Shown here: piece after piece, positions 51,206-60,401 of the stretch
How the letters are laid out: each line of letters opens with the position of its first letter
How positions within the stretch are numbered: the first letter of the stretch is position 1
Origin: Neomicrococcus aestuarii
Lineage (GTDB): Bacteria > Actinomycetota > Actinomycetes > Actinomycetales > Micrococcaceae
Assembly (NCBI RefSeq): GCF_014201135.1
Contig: NZ_JACHDR010000001.1
Span: forward strand, 1,426,001-1,490,000
Direction of reading: 5' to 3'
DNA length: 64,000 nt
Translations under genes and position numbers: made by a program
The notes under the pieces: generated by a model
Told to the model about the DNA's origin: nothing
Databases searched by the model: none
What the model saw: only the letters and a program-made list of their open reading frames with translations

Positions 51206-52300
51206 ATGCCCATTGTTGACCACGCGATTTACGTTCAGGGAAAGCGCATTCCCACGCCGGATGATTTCCGGCAGACGCTTGAGATTATGCACGCCGAAGA
51301 TGGCGTGTGCTGGATGGGGCTCTACCGTCCCACCCCCGATGAGATTCACGAAGTAGCCGAGGAATTCGACCTTCACGAGCTCGCTGTGGAGGACACTCTC
51401 GAGTCTCATCAGCGCGCAAAGATGGACCAGTACGGCGAACACACGTTCGTGGTGTTGCGGCCGGCCCGCTACCTCGATGATGTGGAAAAGGTCGAATTCG
51501 GCGAGCTGCACGTCTACGTCGGACCGGATTTTGTGATCACGGTGCGTCAGGCAGAGGTTCCGGAGCTTTCCCCCGTGCGGCATCGCATGGAGGAGGAGGT
51601 AGACCTGCTGACCATGGGTCCGCCCGCGATCTTGTACGCGATTCTTGACCAAGTGGTGGACGAGTACGAACCTGTCGCCGATGGCCTCGAGAAAGACATC
51701 GAAGAGATTGAAGCGGAGCTTTTCACGGGCAATGCCCATGTCTCGCGTCGTATTTACGAGCTATTCCGTGAGGTCGTGGAGTTCCAGCGTGCTACTGCCC
51801 CGCTTGAGCGCGTGGTCTCGCTGTTGCGTCGCAGGATTACTGGCGAAGCGAGCGATTCAAATCCGTTCCTTGAGTTCCGGGAAAGGGATTTTTTGCGCAG
51901 TACGACGACGTCTGGCCCGGTTTCAGAGGCAGAGACCCGTGAGCATGAGCGAATTATTGAGTTGGACCGCCATTACCGCGACGTCCACGACCACATCATG
52001 CGCATCAATGAGCGCGTGGTGCAGATGAAGTCATTGCTGACCAACGCTTTGTCACTCTCCTCGACGCTGTCTTCGCAGAGTTCCGCCGAGGCGGGAGTGG
52101 AACAGAACGAGCAGATGAAGAAGATCTCTTCATGGGCTGCAATCCTCTTTGCACCGTCCCTGATTGGCAGTATTTACGGCATGAACTTTAACCACATGCC
52201 GGAGCTTCAATGGGTGGCCGGTTACCCGCTTGCGCTGAGCTTGATGTTTGTTTTGAGTTTTGGTTTGTGGGCCATTTTCAAGCACAACAAGTGGCTCTAA
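51206..52300 (+). CDS. corA: CorA-type magnesium/cobalt transporter
   Basis: About 364 residues. The long cytoplasmic domain with coiled-coil helices is followed by two C-terminal helices, with the ion-selectivity motif GMNFNHMPEL between them (YGMN). It takes up Mg2+ as a pentamer. Divergent from the TrmH gene. The ATG at 51206 is preferred to the GTG at 51200. Confidence 0.93.
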   Translation: MPIVDHAIYVQGKRIPTPDDFRQTLEIMHAEDGVCWMGLYRPTPDEIHEVAEEFDLHELAVEDTLESHQRAKMDQYGEHTFVVLRPARYLDDVEKVEFGELHVYVGPDFVITVRQAEVPELSPVRHRMEEEVDLLTMGPPAILYAILDQVVDEYEPVADGLEKDIEEIEAELFTGNAHVSRRIYELFREVVEFQRATAPLERVVSLLRRRITGEASDSNPFLEFRERDFLRSTTTSGPVSEAETREHERIIELDRHYRDVHDHIMRINERVVQMKSLLTNALSLSSTLSSQSSAEAGVEQNEQMKKISSWAAILFAPSLIGSIYGMNFNHMPELQWVAGYPLALSLMFVLSFGLWAIFKHNKWL

Positions 52301-52317
52301 TTTTCTCTTAAATACCG

Positions 52318-52356
52318 CGTTGCCCCAGGAACACTCAGTCCATTCCCGGGGCAACG
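52318..52356. terminator. Bidirectional terminator
   Basis: CGTTGCCCC-GGAA pairs with TTCC-GGGGCAACG between the convergent corA and secreted-protein genes; a run of T lies before it and a weaker run after. Confidence 0.75.
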
Positions 52357-52363
52357 TGGAGTC

Positions 52364-53137
52364 TTAGGAGCTCGTCGTGGGTTCTGAAGATCCTGAGGAT
52401 TCAGCAGATTCCGAAGACTCATCTTCGCTGGAATCTGTTGAGTCGCTGGAATCATCTGAGTCGCTCGAGTCGTCTGGACCATGACCGCCTTCTGGCCGTT
52501 CGCCATCAGGTCGCTCGCCCTTTTCAGGACGTTCGAGTTCTTCCACGGTGCCGAGGTCTGAGCTGACCTTGAACATAATGCGCTCGGAGTCCTTGGTTCC
52601 GGCAACTACGTAGGATCCGTCGTCGTTCTTGAAGACCTTCTCTACGGTGACCGCGGAATCCTTGGCGGTGACGGCCTCGGAAACCTTGGTGGCGTCATCG
52701 CCGGTGACTTCTTCGTGATCGAAGCCTGGGCCGCCGCCATGACGACCGCCGCCGGGGCCTCGTTCGCTCTTTGTAACAGTGGCCAAGTCGGAGCTGACGT
52801 CATACTTCACGTCGTCTTCGCCGCTGGTACCGATCACATCGTAGGAACCGTCTTCATCCTTGAGGACCTTCTCGGCCACGAAGTCAGCATCCTGCGCCTT
52901 CACAGCGTCCGTGACCTTGGTGGCTTCGTCGCCGGTGACCTCGGTGTGCGTGTGCTGTCCGCGGCCCTTACCGGCCTCGGCCTTGTCTGATTCAGCCGTG
53001 GCGGATGAGCTAGCGGAGGACCCGGACGAGGATTCGCTCGCATCGGCGTACGCCATGCTTGCTCCCACTCCGCCGGTTACTGCTGCCGCGACGGTCGCCA
53101 AGCCGGCTGCACCCAAAGCAATCTTTCGCGCTTTCAT
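52364..53137 (-). CDS. Secreted acidic protein with two repeated domains
   Basis: A 257-residue exported protein with a signal peptide (KIALGAAGLATVAAAVTGG, cleaved near AYA). Two ~55-residue repeats start HTEVTGDEATKVTDAVKAQD (residue ~61) and HEEVTGDDATKVSEAVTAKD (~141), each ending in VSSDLxTV, a PepSY-like pattern. A Ser/Asp-rich low-complexity tail follows. It may be an extracytoplasmic inhibitor or metal-binding protein; the role is unknown. GAAGGAGAG precedes the ATG. Confidence 0.7.
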   Translation of the reverse strand: MKARKIALGAAGLATVAAAVTGGVGASMAYADASESSSGSSASSSATAESDKAEAGKGRGQHTHTEVTGDEATKVTDAVKAQDADFVAEKVLKDEDGSYDVIGTSGEDDVKYDVSSDLATVTKSERGPGGGRHGGGPGFDHEEVTGDDATKVSEAVTAKDSAVTVEKVFKNDDGSYVVAGTKDSERIMFKVSSDLGTVEELERPEKGERPDGERPEGGHGPDDSSDSDDSSDSTDSSEDESSESAESSGSSEPTTSS

Positions 53138-53238
53138 ATCTCTCCTTCTTTACCGGTGAGTTTCACCGGCTATAGATCAAGAATCGCGCGCGTTCCTTTG
53201 ACTGGGCTATGGAGAAGATTTTTGTGTGGTGTGAGATT

Positions 53239-53652
53239 TCAGTGAACGGCGTACGGCGGACGCGAAAGTCCTTCGGCCAGGGCCTCAGCAGGATCGGAGC
53301 CCAGTTCGATGATCCGGTTCCGCTCATCCACGTGAACCACCTTCGGTTCGAAGGCGCGTGCTTCCTCGGTTGTCATGCTCTGGTAGGCGATCAGAATGAC
53401 GAGGTCTCCCACGTTCACGAGGTGGGCGGCAGCACCGTTGATGCCGATAACACCGGAGCCACGTTCGCCGGCGATTGTGTAGGTCTCCAGACGGGAGCCG
53501 TTGGTGACGTCCACAATGGACACCAGCTCGCCCGGCAGGATGTCGGCGGCGTCGAGGAGATCGAGGTCAACCGTCACGGATCCTACGTAGTGCAAATCGG
53601 CGTGCGTAACCGTGGCTCGGTGGATCTTGGAACTGAACATGGTGCGCATCAT
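53239..53652 (-). CDS. panD: Aspartate 1-decarboxylase
   Basis: About 137 residues. The proenzyme self-cleaves at Gly-Ser in [10 protein letters not shown] to form the pyruvoyl cofactor. It decarboxylates aspartate to beta-alanine for pantothenate and CoA synthesis. The motifs [20 protein letters not shown] and [20 protein letters not shown] are complete. The start at 53652 gives the family opening ([20 protein letters not shown]); the longer frame overlaps pyrE. Divergent from pyrE. Confidence 0.95.
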   Translation of the reverse strand: MMRTMFSSKIHRATVTHADLHYVGSVTVDLDLLDAADILPGELVSIVDVTNGSRLETYTIAGERGSGVIGINGAAAHLVNVGDLVILIAYQSMTTEEARAFEPKVVHVDERNRIIELGSDPAEALAEGLSRPPYAVH

Positions 53653-53718
53653 GACATCTATTGTCCTCCTTCTGCGCAAACCACGAGGCCCGGCCGCACA
53701 CCCACTAAACTCGGAGTC

Positions 53719-54282
53719 ATGACTTTCGCTGAAGACCGCGCCCGCTTGCTGGAACTCGTTAAAGAACTCGCCGTTGTCCACGGCAAGGTCATTTTGTCCT
53801 CGGGCAATGAGGCCGACTACTACGTTGACCTCCGCCGCATCACCCTGCACCACGAGGCTTCCATCTTGGTGGGCCGCGTGCTCTTGCACTTGCTCGATGA
53901 AAAGGGCATCGAGTTCACGAACGTCGGTGGCCTCACGATGGGCGCCGACCCCGTGGGCACCGCCATCATGCACGCCGGCCGCGAGGCTGACCGCGAGATC
54001 GACGCGTTCGTAGTCCGCAAGCAGCAGAAGTCCTACGGCATGGGCCGTCAGGTAGAAGGCCCGAGCGTTGAGGGCCGCAAGGTTGTGATCGTCGAAGATA
54101 CTTCCACCACGGGCGGTTCCGCGCTCACCGCAGTTGAGGGTGTTCGCAAGGCTGGCGGCGAGATTCAGGCCGTCGTCGTCATCGTTGACCGCAACACCGG
54201 CGCCAAGGAACGCATCGAAGAAGAAGCCGGCGTCCCTTACATCTACGCGTTCTCGAGCGAAGAACTCGGCCTCGAGAAGTAA
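53719..54282 (+). CDS. pyrE: Orotate phosphoribosyltransferase
   Basis: A 187-residue enzyme that joins orotate with PRPP to form OMP in pyrimidine synthesis. The PRPP-binding motif [15 protein letters not shown] is intact, and [15 protein letters not shown] and [10 protein letters not shown] are typical. ATG 53719 is the family start, about 66 bases from divergent panD. Confidence 0.95.
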   Translation: MTFAEDRARLLELVKELAVVHGKVILSSGNEADYYVDLRRITLHHEASILVGRVLLHLLDEKGIEFTNVGGLTMGADPVGTAIMHAGREADREIDAFVVRKQQKSYGMGRQVEGPSVEGRKVVIVEDTSTTGGSALTAVEGVRKAGGEIQAVVVIVDRNTGAKERIEEEAGVPYIYAFSSEELGLEK

Positions 54283-54328
54283 ACCCAAACCACCCCACAA
54301 GCGGGCTCATAGTGACTAGGCTGACACT

Positions 54329-54778
54329 ATGAGCGAACAACCGATTGGATACTGGGTCAAACTCGTAGATTCACTGATCACCGAGCGCTTTCAAGACGCC
54401 CTCGAAGAGCACGGCGTCACGCGCCGTCAGTGGATGCTGCTGAATCATTTGCGTAACGGCACCGCGTCCGGAGGCGAACTCACCGAAGCGTTGTCGCCGT
54501 TCTTCGGCGATCCCGTGCCCGATGGCGAGCCACGGACCCCGTCCGAGCACCTTGCCGAACTTGTTGAATCCGGGTGGGTCCTCGAAGAGGGGCACACGTT
54601 TACGCTGACGGAACGCGGCGCGTTGAGTCTTGAACGTCTCACCGAGATCGTCGAAGGCATCCGCACCTCCGCAAGCGAAAACGTAGCCCCGGCAGATTTC
54701 GAAACCACCGTAGCGACCTTGCGCACTATGGCGGGCAACCTCGGCTACCGAGAAGGCCAAGCCGCACCCGCGCAGTAA
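54329..54778 (+). CDS. MarR-like winged-helix protein
   Basis: A 149-residue protein with a MarR-like fold: helical dimerisation ends, a recognition region with LLNHLRNGTASGGELTEAL, and LAELVESGWVLEEGHTFTLTERG as the wing. No cysteine sensor. It follows pyrE by 47 bases and may share its transcript. The ligand and targets are unknown. Confidence 0.8.
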   Translation: MSEQPIGYWVKLVDSLITERFQDALEEHGVTRRQWMLLNHLRNGTASGGELTEALSPFFGDPVPDGEPRTPSEHLAELVESGWVLEEGHTFTLTERGALSLERLTEIVEGIRTSASENVAPADFETTVATLRTMAGNLGYREGQAAPAQ

Positions 54779-54780
54779 AC

Positions 54781-54828
54781 GCGAGCTGCGTCGTCGTAAT
54801 TTCTGAGAAGTACGACGACGCAGCTCGC
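54781..54828. terminator. Perfect inverted pair of the dispersed motif
   Basis: GCGAGCTGCGTCGTCGTA (54781-54798) and its exact inverse TACGACGACGCAGCTCGC (54811-54828) form an 18-bp stem with a 12-base loop between two convergent genes, ending in CTTT on one side. Confidence 0.85.
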
Positions 54829-54829
54829 T

Positions 54830-55591
54830 TTAGCGCCCGATAGGAGCGTTGCGCACCACTAACCACGTGCCCGCGCTCAGGAGCACCATCAGAACCACGC
54901 TCACGTAGCTGGCGTGGAGGTAAATGTTCTCATCCAACCAGCCGAAAACGTTGATCTGTAGACCTATATCCGCGGCGATCACGCCCAGGAGGGCAAGGAC
55001 AATGAGGATGATCGAGTACGTCACTCCCGCCGACTTCCACCGCAAGTAAATTGCGGCAAAAAAGTTACCGGCCAGCAAAGACAGCGCGCTGATCACGAAC
55101 CCCATGAGGAACGCGTAGCCGTAGTTGCCATCGCCCATGATGTAGGTGTCATACATCCGCGTTCCGGTGAACCAACCATTCGTGAGCTTTTCGAGGCCCA
55201 GGAGAAGAGTGGACGCCACTGCGAGGCCCACGCTTGCCACCAGAAGTGTGAGGGTGGTGCCCAGCCAATACTCGCGCCGCGTAGAGCCAAGGGCTACCGC
55301 AAACGGGAGCGAACGCGAGTACATGAGGGCGCCAAGCGAAATGAAGTAACCGCACAGGATCCACAGCGCGGCCTGATTGTTTCGCATGCCTTCAGTCACG
55401 GCGCCCGCCGGGGCGCCGGCCAATTTGATGAGCTCGCCAACAATCACCGAAATCACGATTCCCGCCGCAGTGATTAACACAGGGACCAGAATCTGTTGCT
55501 TCTTATCAACAAGCTGGAGCTTCACCACGCGAAGGATGCGCTCGCTCGTGGATGGGGTGGCTGCGGTGAGCGAAAGTGTTGAAGTACTCAT
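54830..55591 (-). CDS. ABC transporter permease, YtrA-type operon
   Basis: A 253-residue membrane protein with six helices and a soluble start. It is the third gene of a GntR-ATPase-permease set, overlapping the ATPase by 4 bases. Such systems respond to cell-wall stress or unknown small molecules in Gram-positives. The permease sequence is not informative about substrate. Confidence 0.75.
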   Translation of the reverse strand: MSTSTLSLTAATPSTSERILRVVKLQLVDKKQQILVPVLITAAGIVISVIVGELIKLAGAPAGAVTEGMRNNQAALWILCGYFISLGALMYSRSLPFAVALGSTRREYWLGTTLTLLVASVGLAVASTLLLGLEKLTNGWFTGTRMYDTYIMGDGNYGYAFLMGFVISALSLLAGNFFAAIYLRWKSAGVTYSIILIVLALLGVIAADIGLQINVFGWLDENIYLHASYVSVVLMVLLSAGTWLVVRNAPIGR

Positions 55592-56556
55592 CGGGAAAGC
55601 TCCTTCACCTGACGGTTGGGATTCGAATCAGTTGAGTTGCCGCGAGGTTCCAGAGAGGACGTGTCCTCGCGGTGGCCCAGCGCGGAAACGAGGTCCTGTA
55701 GCGATACGGGACTAATTTCAAGCCGCGCGGCGCTTGCCGCTTCGGCGAGATCGGCCGTTACTTGCCCGGATACCGTGGCGGACTTGAGACCGCCGAGCAT
55801 CCTTACTTTCAAGACCTTGAGGCCGCGCGTCAGCTCATCGACTGCGAGCGCCGGACCTGCGATGTTATAGGCAGACTCGGTAGCTTCTTCAACTCTCATA
55901 TCCAGCACGATCTCGCCCTCGTCCAGCACGATCACGCGCTCGAAGAGGTTGGCGGCTTCGTCGATGACGTGCGTTGAGAAGACGATTGTTCGCGGGCTCT
56001 CCCCTACGTCCTCGATGAGGAGGTCGTAGAACATGTCACGCGCCGTGGGATCTAGGCCCAAGTACGGCTCATCCAAGAACGTGACAGGCGCACGGGATGC
56101 CAGACCAATGAGAATGCCCAGCGCGGAGAGCTGGCCGCGTGAGTACTTCTTGATTTGGGTGCCTTCTGGAAGACGGAAGCGTCCCTTGATGTGGTCTGCG
56201 AGCTCGTTGTCCCAATTCGGGTAGAAGTTCGCTGCAGCCCGCAGTACGTGCTTGAGCGCGGATTCATCCGGGTACTTCTGGTTCTCACGAATAAAGCAGA
56301 TCTGGCTCAGCGCCTCTGGGTTCTCCCACACGGGTTCGCCGAAGATGAGAGCTTCGCCGCTGGTGGGACGCTCTTGATTACTCAAGATGCTCATCAAGGT
56401 GGTTTTGCCCACGCCGTTGCGGCCAAAGAGTCCCACGATGGTGCCGGGCTGGATTTCAACATCAAGGCCTCGCAGGACCTTGGTTTTGCCGAAGTTCTTG
56501 GTGAGTCCGCGCAAGGTGATGGCGGGGGTCTCAGGTGTAGTACTTGGGGAGGTCAT
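55588..56556 (-). CDS. ABC transporter ATP-binding protein, YtrA-type operon
   Basis: A 322-residue ATPase with Walker A FGRNGVGKTT, signature KYSRGQLSALGI (SRGQ instead of SGGQ), Walker B VTFLDEPYLGLD and H-loop FSTHVID. A C-terminal region of about 90 residues follows. It overlaps the GntR gene and the permease by 4 bases each. Confidence 0.88.
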   Translation of the reverse strand: MTSPSTTPETPAITLRGLTKNFGKTKVLRGLDVEIQPGTIVGLFGRNGVGKTTLMSILSNQERPTSGEALIFGEPVWENPEALSQICFIRENQKYPDESALKHVLRAAANFYPNWDNELADHIKGRFRLPEGTQIKKYSRGQLSALGILIGLASRAPVTFLDEPYLGLDPTARDMFYDLLIEDVGESPRTIVFSTHVIDEAANLFERVIVLDEGEIVLDMRVEEATESAYNIAGPALAVDELTRGLKVLKVRMLGGLKSATVSGQVTADLAEAASAARLEISPVSLQDLVSALGHREDTSSLEPRGNSTDSNPNRQVKELSR

Positions 56557-56930
56557 GAGGTCGCTCCTTCAAGGGTGGTGGATGCTGTGGCGGCGATCAT
56601 GGATTGCAATTGATCTGCCGGGATGCCTAAGCGCTGCGCTTCGGAGACGAGTGGTTCTATGTAGGCCGCGGTGAAGGCGTCGCGGCGTTCTTGGACGAGC
56701 TGCTGGCGAGCGCCGGTAGCTACAAACATGCCGATGCCTCGTTTCTTGTACAGAATTCCTTGGTCGACTAGTCGGTTAAGTGCTTTGCCCGCCGTCGCGG
56801 GATTGATGCGCATAAAACTGGCGAACTCGTTGGTTGAGGGCACTTGGGTCTCTTCCGGATAGAGCCCGTCCAGAATGCCTTCTTCAATCGAGCGGCTGAG
56901 CTGAATGAAGATCGGTGCGGATTCCGTCAT
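56553..56930 (-). CDS. GntR/YtrA-family regulator
   Basis: A 125-residue regulator with the GntR winged helix (LYPEETQVPSTNEFASFMRI, NPATAGKALNRLVDQGILYK) and a short YtrA-type C-terminal helix pair without a ligand domain. It is the first gene of the ABC operon and should repress it. The promoter at 56960-56990 has repeated TAACTAACT tracts that may be its site. Confidence 0.88.
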   Translation of the reverse strand: MTESAPIFIQLSRSIEEGILDGLYPEETQVPSTNEFASFMRINPATAGKALNRLVDQGILYKKRGIGMFVATGARQQLVQERRDAFTAAYIEPLVSEAQRLGIPADQLQSMIAATASTTLEGATS

Positions 56931-57063
56931 TGCGCATCACCTTCCTTCATTGGTTCATTACTCATGTAACTAACTAAAGCACCTGTCGAGCGCAAGGTCA
57001 AGAGCCTGACCCAAGCTGCGTCGTCGTCATCTATCTGAAACCAACCGGCGCTAGGCTAAGAGC

Positions 57064-57888
57064 ATGCGTGAATTGCAAGCGAAAATCATCGCCGAAATGG
57101 GCGTGCAGCCCTCCATCGATCCAGCAACTGAAGTAGCCCGCCGCGTCGCGTTCCTCGCGGACTACGCGCAAGCGACCCACACCAACGGATTTGTGCTGGG
57201 AATTTCCGGCGGCGTGGACTCCACGCTCGCAGGACGCCTCGCCCAAATGGCCGTCGAGGAACTCGCGAAGCGCGGTGTCGAATCCGACTTCGTAGCCGTC
57301 CGCCTCCCCCACGGCATCCAGCAGGACGAAGCCGATGCGCAAGCCGCCATGGACTTCGTCGCCGCTAAAACCGAATGGACGTTCAACATCAAGCCCGGCA
57401 CGGACGCCATGATGGAAGAATTCAGCGCCACCACGGGCCGCGAAATCACGGACTTCAACAAGGGCAACATCAAGGCGCGCTTGCGCATGGTGGCGCAGTA
57501 CGCGCTCGCCGGCGAACGCAACCTCTTGGTGCTAGGAACCGACCACGGCGCCGAATCCGTCACCGGATTCTTCACCAAGTTCGGCGACGGCGGAGCCGAC
57601 ATCCTCCCGCTCTTCGGCCTGAACAAACGCCAAAACCGTCAACTGCTCGAGCACCTCGGCGCCCCCGAGCCTGTGTGGAAGAAGGTCCCTACCGCGGATC
57701 TTCTGGACACCAAGCCCGGCCGCACGGATGAAGACGAACTCGGCATCACGTACGACCACATCGACGATTACCTCGAAGGTCGCGAGATTCCGGAGACCGC
57801 CGCCGATGCGATCGAGACGAAGTACCTGCGTTCGCGCCACAAGCGCACCACTCCGGTCACGATCTTTGACTCGTGGTGGAAAGAATAG
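57064..57888 (+). CDS. nadE: NAD+ synthetase (ammonia-dependent)
   Basis: A 274-residue enzyme that amidates nicotinate adenine dinucleotide to NAD+ with ammonia and ATP. The ATP-pyrophosphatase motif GISGGVDSTLAGRLAQ is near residue 42 and PTADLLDTKPGRTDEDELG is mid-protein; the end (RSRHKRTTPVTIFDSWW) is family-typical. There is no glutaminase domain. Downstream xth is 78 bases away on the same strand. Confidence 0.95.
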   Translation: MRELQAKIIAEMGVQPSIDPATEVARRVAFLADYAQATHTNGFVLGISGGVDSTLAGRLAQMAVEELAKRGVESDFVAVRLPHGIQQDEADAQAAMDFVAAKTEWTFNIKPGTDAMMEEFSATTGREITDFNKGNIKARLRMVAQYALAGERNLLVLGTDHGAESVTGFFTKFGDGGADILPLFGLNKRQNRQLLEHLGAPEPVWKKVPTADLLDTKPGRTDEDELGITYDHIDDYLEGREIPETAADAIETKYLRSRHKRTTPVTIFDSWWKE

Positions 57889-57966
57889 TTCCTCGTCAGT
57901 ACGCGCTGGGCGCGAACAAACCACATTCGGACCAGATCGGCTCACCCGTCTTGATAGGTTAGACAG

Positions 57967-58776
57967 GTGAAGATTGCTACCTGGAATGTGAATTCGTTGC
58001 GCGCCCGCGCTGACCGCGTTGAGGCGTGGTTGGAGCGCTCTAATGTGGACGTCTTGGCGATTCAGGAAACCAAGTGCAAAGACGAGAATTTCCCATGGGA
58101 TCTCTTCGAGCGCATGGACTACGAGGTCGCCCACTTCGGCCTAAGCCAGTGGAACGGTGTGGCCATCGCCTCCCGCGTGGGCCTCGATGACGTCGAGCGC
58201 ACGTTCGCTGATCAGCCAGTGTTCGGCAAGGGCGGCGTGGATCCCATCCAGGAAGCCCGTGCGATTGGTGCCACCTGCGGCGGAGTGCGCATCTGGAGCT
58301 TGTACGTGCCCAACGGCCGCGCGCTCGATGACGAGCACATGCCCTACAAGCTGCAGTGGCTGGATACGTTGAAGAACCACGCGAAGTCCTGGGTAGCTGA
58401 GGATCCTGCCGCGAAGATTGCGCTTATGGGCGACTTCAACATTGCCCCGCAGGATGACGACGTGTGGGACATTGAGTACTTCCTTTCCGAAGGATTGACC
58501 CACGTCAGCAAGCCAGAGCGCGATGCGTTTTACGCTTTCATTGACGACGCCGGTTTCAAAGATGTGGTGCGGCCGTTTACTCCTGGCCCCGGCGTTTACA
58601 CGTACTGGGACTATAAGCAGCTGCGCTTCCCGAAGAAGGAAGGCATGCGCATCGACTTTGTGCTGGGCTCCCCCGGGCTGGCAGCATCCGTGACGCACGC
58701 CGAGATTGACCGCGAAGAACGAAAAGGCAAGGGCGCTTCTGACCACGCCCCGGTCATCGTGGAATTGAGCGAATAA
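57967..58776 (+). CDS. xth: Exodeoxyribonuclease III
   Basis: A 269-residue AP endonuclease and 3'-5' exonuclease of base excision repair. The catalytic set is complete: NVNSLRARADR, LAIQETKCKD, GDFNIAPQDDDVWD and SDHAPVIVEL. Starts with GTG at 57967. Confidence 0.94.
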   Translation: MKIATWNVNSLRARADRVEAWLERSNVDVLAIQETKCKDENFPWDLFERMDYEVAHFGLSQWNGVAIASRVGLDDVERTFADQPVFGKGGVDPIQEARAIGATCGGVRIWSLYVPNGRALDDEHMPYKLQWLDTLKNHAKSWVAEDPAAKIALMGDFNIAPQDDDVWDIEYFLSEGLTHVSKPERDAFYAFIDDAGFKDVVRPFTPGPGVYTYWDYKQLRFPKKEGMRIDFVLGSPGLAASVTHAEIDREERKGKGASDHAPVIVELSE

Positions 58777-58817
58777 TCGAGCCCAAACCGTCCTTCCGCC
58801 ACGAGTTCGCTGTTCCT

Positions 58818-59753
58818 GTGGCGAGCTTGCGGATTTACGAGCGCCTCGAAGCATTTCCCGCGGGCGAGCAAGCCAAAATTCTGGCGCGCCCGGATCTCAC
58901 CAATCAGCAGATTGATGCGGCGGAGCGCGAAGAGGCCATGCAACGGTCGATTCAACCGGACGTGGATCCGTTTCCGAAGAAACTGGACAGCCCGTACCGT
59001 GCCGTCAGTTACCCCACGGAAGAAGGCGGCTTCACGTCCTACTACTGTCCTTCGCAGTTGACGGAGCGCGTGGCTTTGGCGTGCGCGTATTTTGACGATG
59101 AGATGCGGCCATCCGTGCGCGAGGCCATCATTCCGGTGCCTGCACGCGAGAGTTTCTCGATGCGTGCGGCGGACTACTTTGGCCGAAGCTTGGACGATTT
59201 CTTGCGGGAACACTCGGCGTCCGCCCCAATCACGGATGAGACGTTGGGCGCAGAAACTCCGGCGGAAGAGGCTGAGCAAGATTCCGCCGCGTTCGGCGAA
59301 GGGTTGTACTCGCAGCAGTCCACCTGGGGCATTCCCACCACCTGGTTTTGGCTCATTGATCCAGCCGAAGACGTGACCGTGGTTGAAGCCACGCACGATC
59401 CCCAGCACGGCCTCAACGGCGACATCACCGGCGCCCGCGTGTTGGTTCCGATGAGTCAGGCCCTCGCGCGGCTCACGTACACGGCCGCATCCATGGCCCT
59501 TCACGCACCGCAAGTGGACCTCTTTGACGACCTGACGGATTTGTCCCGGTGGCTTGGCCGGTTCTCCAAGGACTCGATTGTTGAAGTGGATTACGGCAAG
59601 CTCGCGCAGTACGTATGGCCGGATGATTCGTCCCGCGACCTGCGCGATTGGCTAGGAGCCATCGAGGACAAGGACGTCACCACGGCCACGCTCGCGTACC
59701 GGCGGTATATGAGCCGGTGGCTTAGCGTACGCGGAATTTCGCGCAGTAACTAA
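58818..59753 (+). CDS. Conserved actinobacterial protein of unknown function
   Basis: A 311-residue soluble protein. The opening ASLRIYERLEAFPAGEQAKI and a later TTWFWLIDPAEDVTVVEA belong to a family found widely in actinobacteria, with no assigned role as far as I know. The GTG at 58818 has no ribosome site, and family-like residues (FRHEFAVPV) appear before it in frame, so the true start may be a non-standard codon overlapping the end of xth. Confidence 0.75.
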   Translation: MASLRIYERLEAFPAGEQAKILARPDLTNQQIDAAEREEAMQRSIQPDVDPFPKKLDSPYRAVSYPTEEGGFTSYYCPSQLTERVALACAYFDDEMRPSVREAIIPVPARESFSMRAADYFGRSLDDFLREHSASAPITDETLGAETPAEEAEQDSAAFGEGLYSQQSTWGIPTTWFWLIDPAEDVTVVEATHDPQHGLNGDITGARVLVPMSQALARLTYTAASMALHAPQVDLFDDLTDLSRWLGRFSKDSIVEVDYGKLAQYVWPDDSSRDLRDWLGAIEDKDVTTATLAYRRYMSRWLSVRGISRSN

Positions 59754-59766
59754 GGGCTGAATGTAA

Positions 59767-60396
59767 CTAAGCGTCCTCCACAATAATCACGCTCAATCGC
59801 CGCGGTCCGTGCACGCCTTCAACACGCTCCAGCTCAATATCGCTCGTGGCGCTCGGCCCCGAAATCCAGGTCTGCGGGTGGCTTGGTTGAAGGCGCGGCA
59901 AGGCTTCCGGCAGGATTTCCACGATGGTGGATGCTGGCACCACGCACACGTGCTGATCGGGGACTAGGCTGATGGCGCGCCGGCCCTGGGTGGGCGTTCC
60001 GTCCAAAATGATGGTCCCAGATTCCGCCACGGAGACCGCACTCGAAGTCAGCACCGCATCCGTTGCATTCAACTGGTCAACCGGAACTGGAGCCTCTGAG
60101 GAATCCGTCACGACGTCCGCGTCAGCAACCCCAGCAATCCACTGAGCGTCCAAACCATGCGGCACCACCACAGAACGGGCATTGGCCAAAAACTCCGCGA
60201 TGGCCCCCTGAAGATCGGTTGCCAGAACAACTTTCACTTCTGCTTTATAGTCCACTAAGCGGTCAGTGAGATGGTCAATGAGTTGCTCCTGGTTCATGGT
60301 TCCGGACTGGCGGTAATCTCGCGGAATATCAGTAACTGGCGCATCGCCTTGCAAGGCCACCCGCACGCGACTCAAGATGTCTTCTTTTGCACCCAC
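59767..60396 (-). CDS. lutC: Lactate utilization protein C
   Basis: About 209 residues with a LUD domain (ATDLQGAIAEFLANARSVVV, DAVLTSSAVSVAESGTIILD). It acts with LutA and LutB in the L-lactate oxidation complex. The best start is the GTG at 60396 (AAGGGGAG at 8 bases); GTG 60405 overlapping the lutB stop is an alternative. The longer reading overlaps lutB. Confidence 0.88.
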   Translation of the reverse strand: MGAKEDILSRVRVALQGDAPVTDIPRDYRQSGTMNQEQLIDHLTDRLVDYKAEVKVVLATDLQGAIAEFLANARSVVVPHGLDAQWIAGVADADVVTDSSEAPVPVDQLNATDAVLTSSAVSVAESGTIILDGTPTQGRRAISLVPDQHVCVVPASTIVEILPEALPRLQPSHPQTWISGPSATSDIELERVEGVHGPRRLSVIIVEDA

Positions 60397-60401
60397 GATT
60401 G

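Noticed and set aside
51143-51739. N-terminal extension of the TrmH frame
   Set aside because: It is antisense to corA and not SPOUT-like; the GTG at 51142 with an upstream GGGAGA fits better.
53653-54300. N-terminal extension of panD across pyrE
   Set aside because: It is antisense to pyrE; PanD homology starts at 53652.
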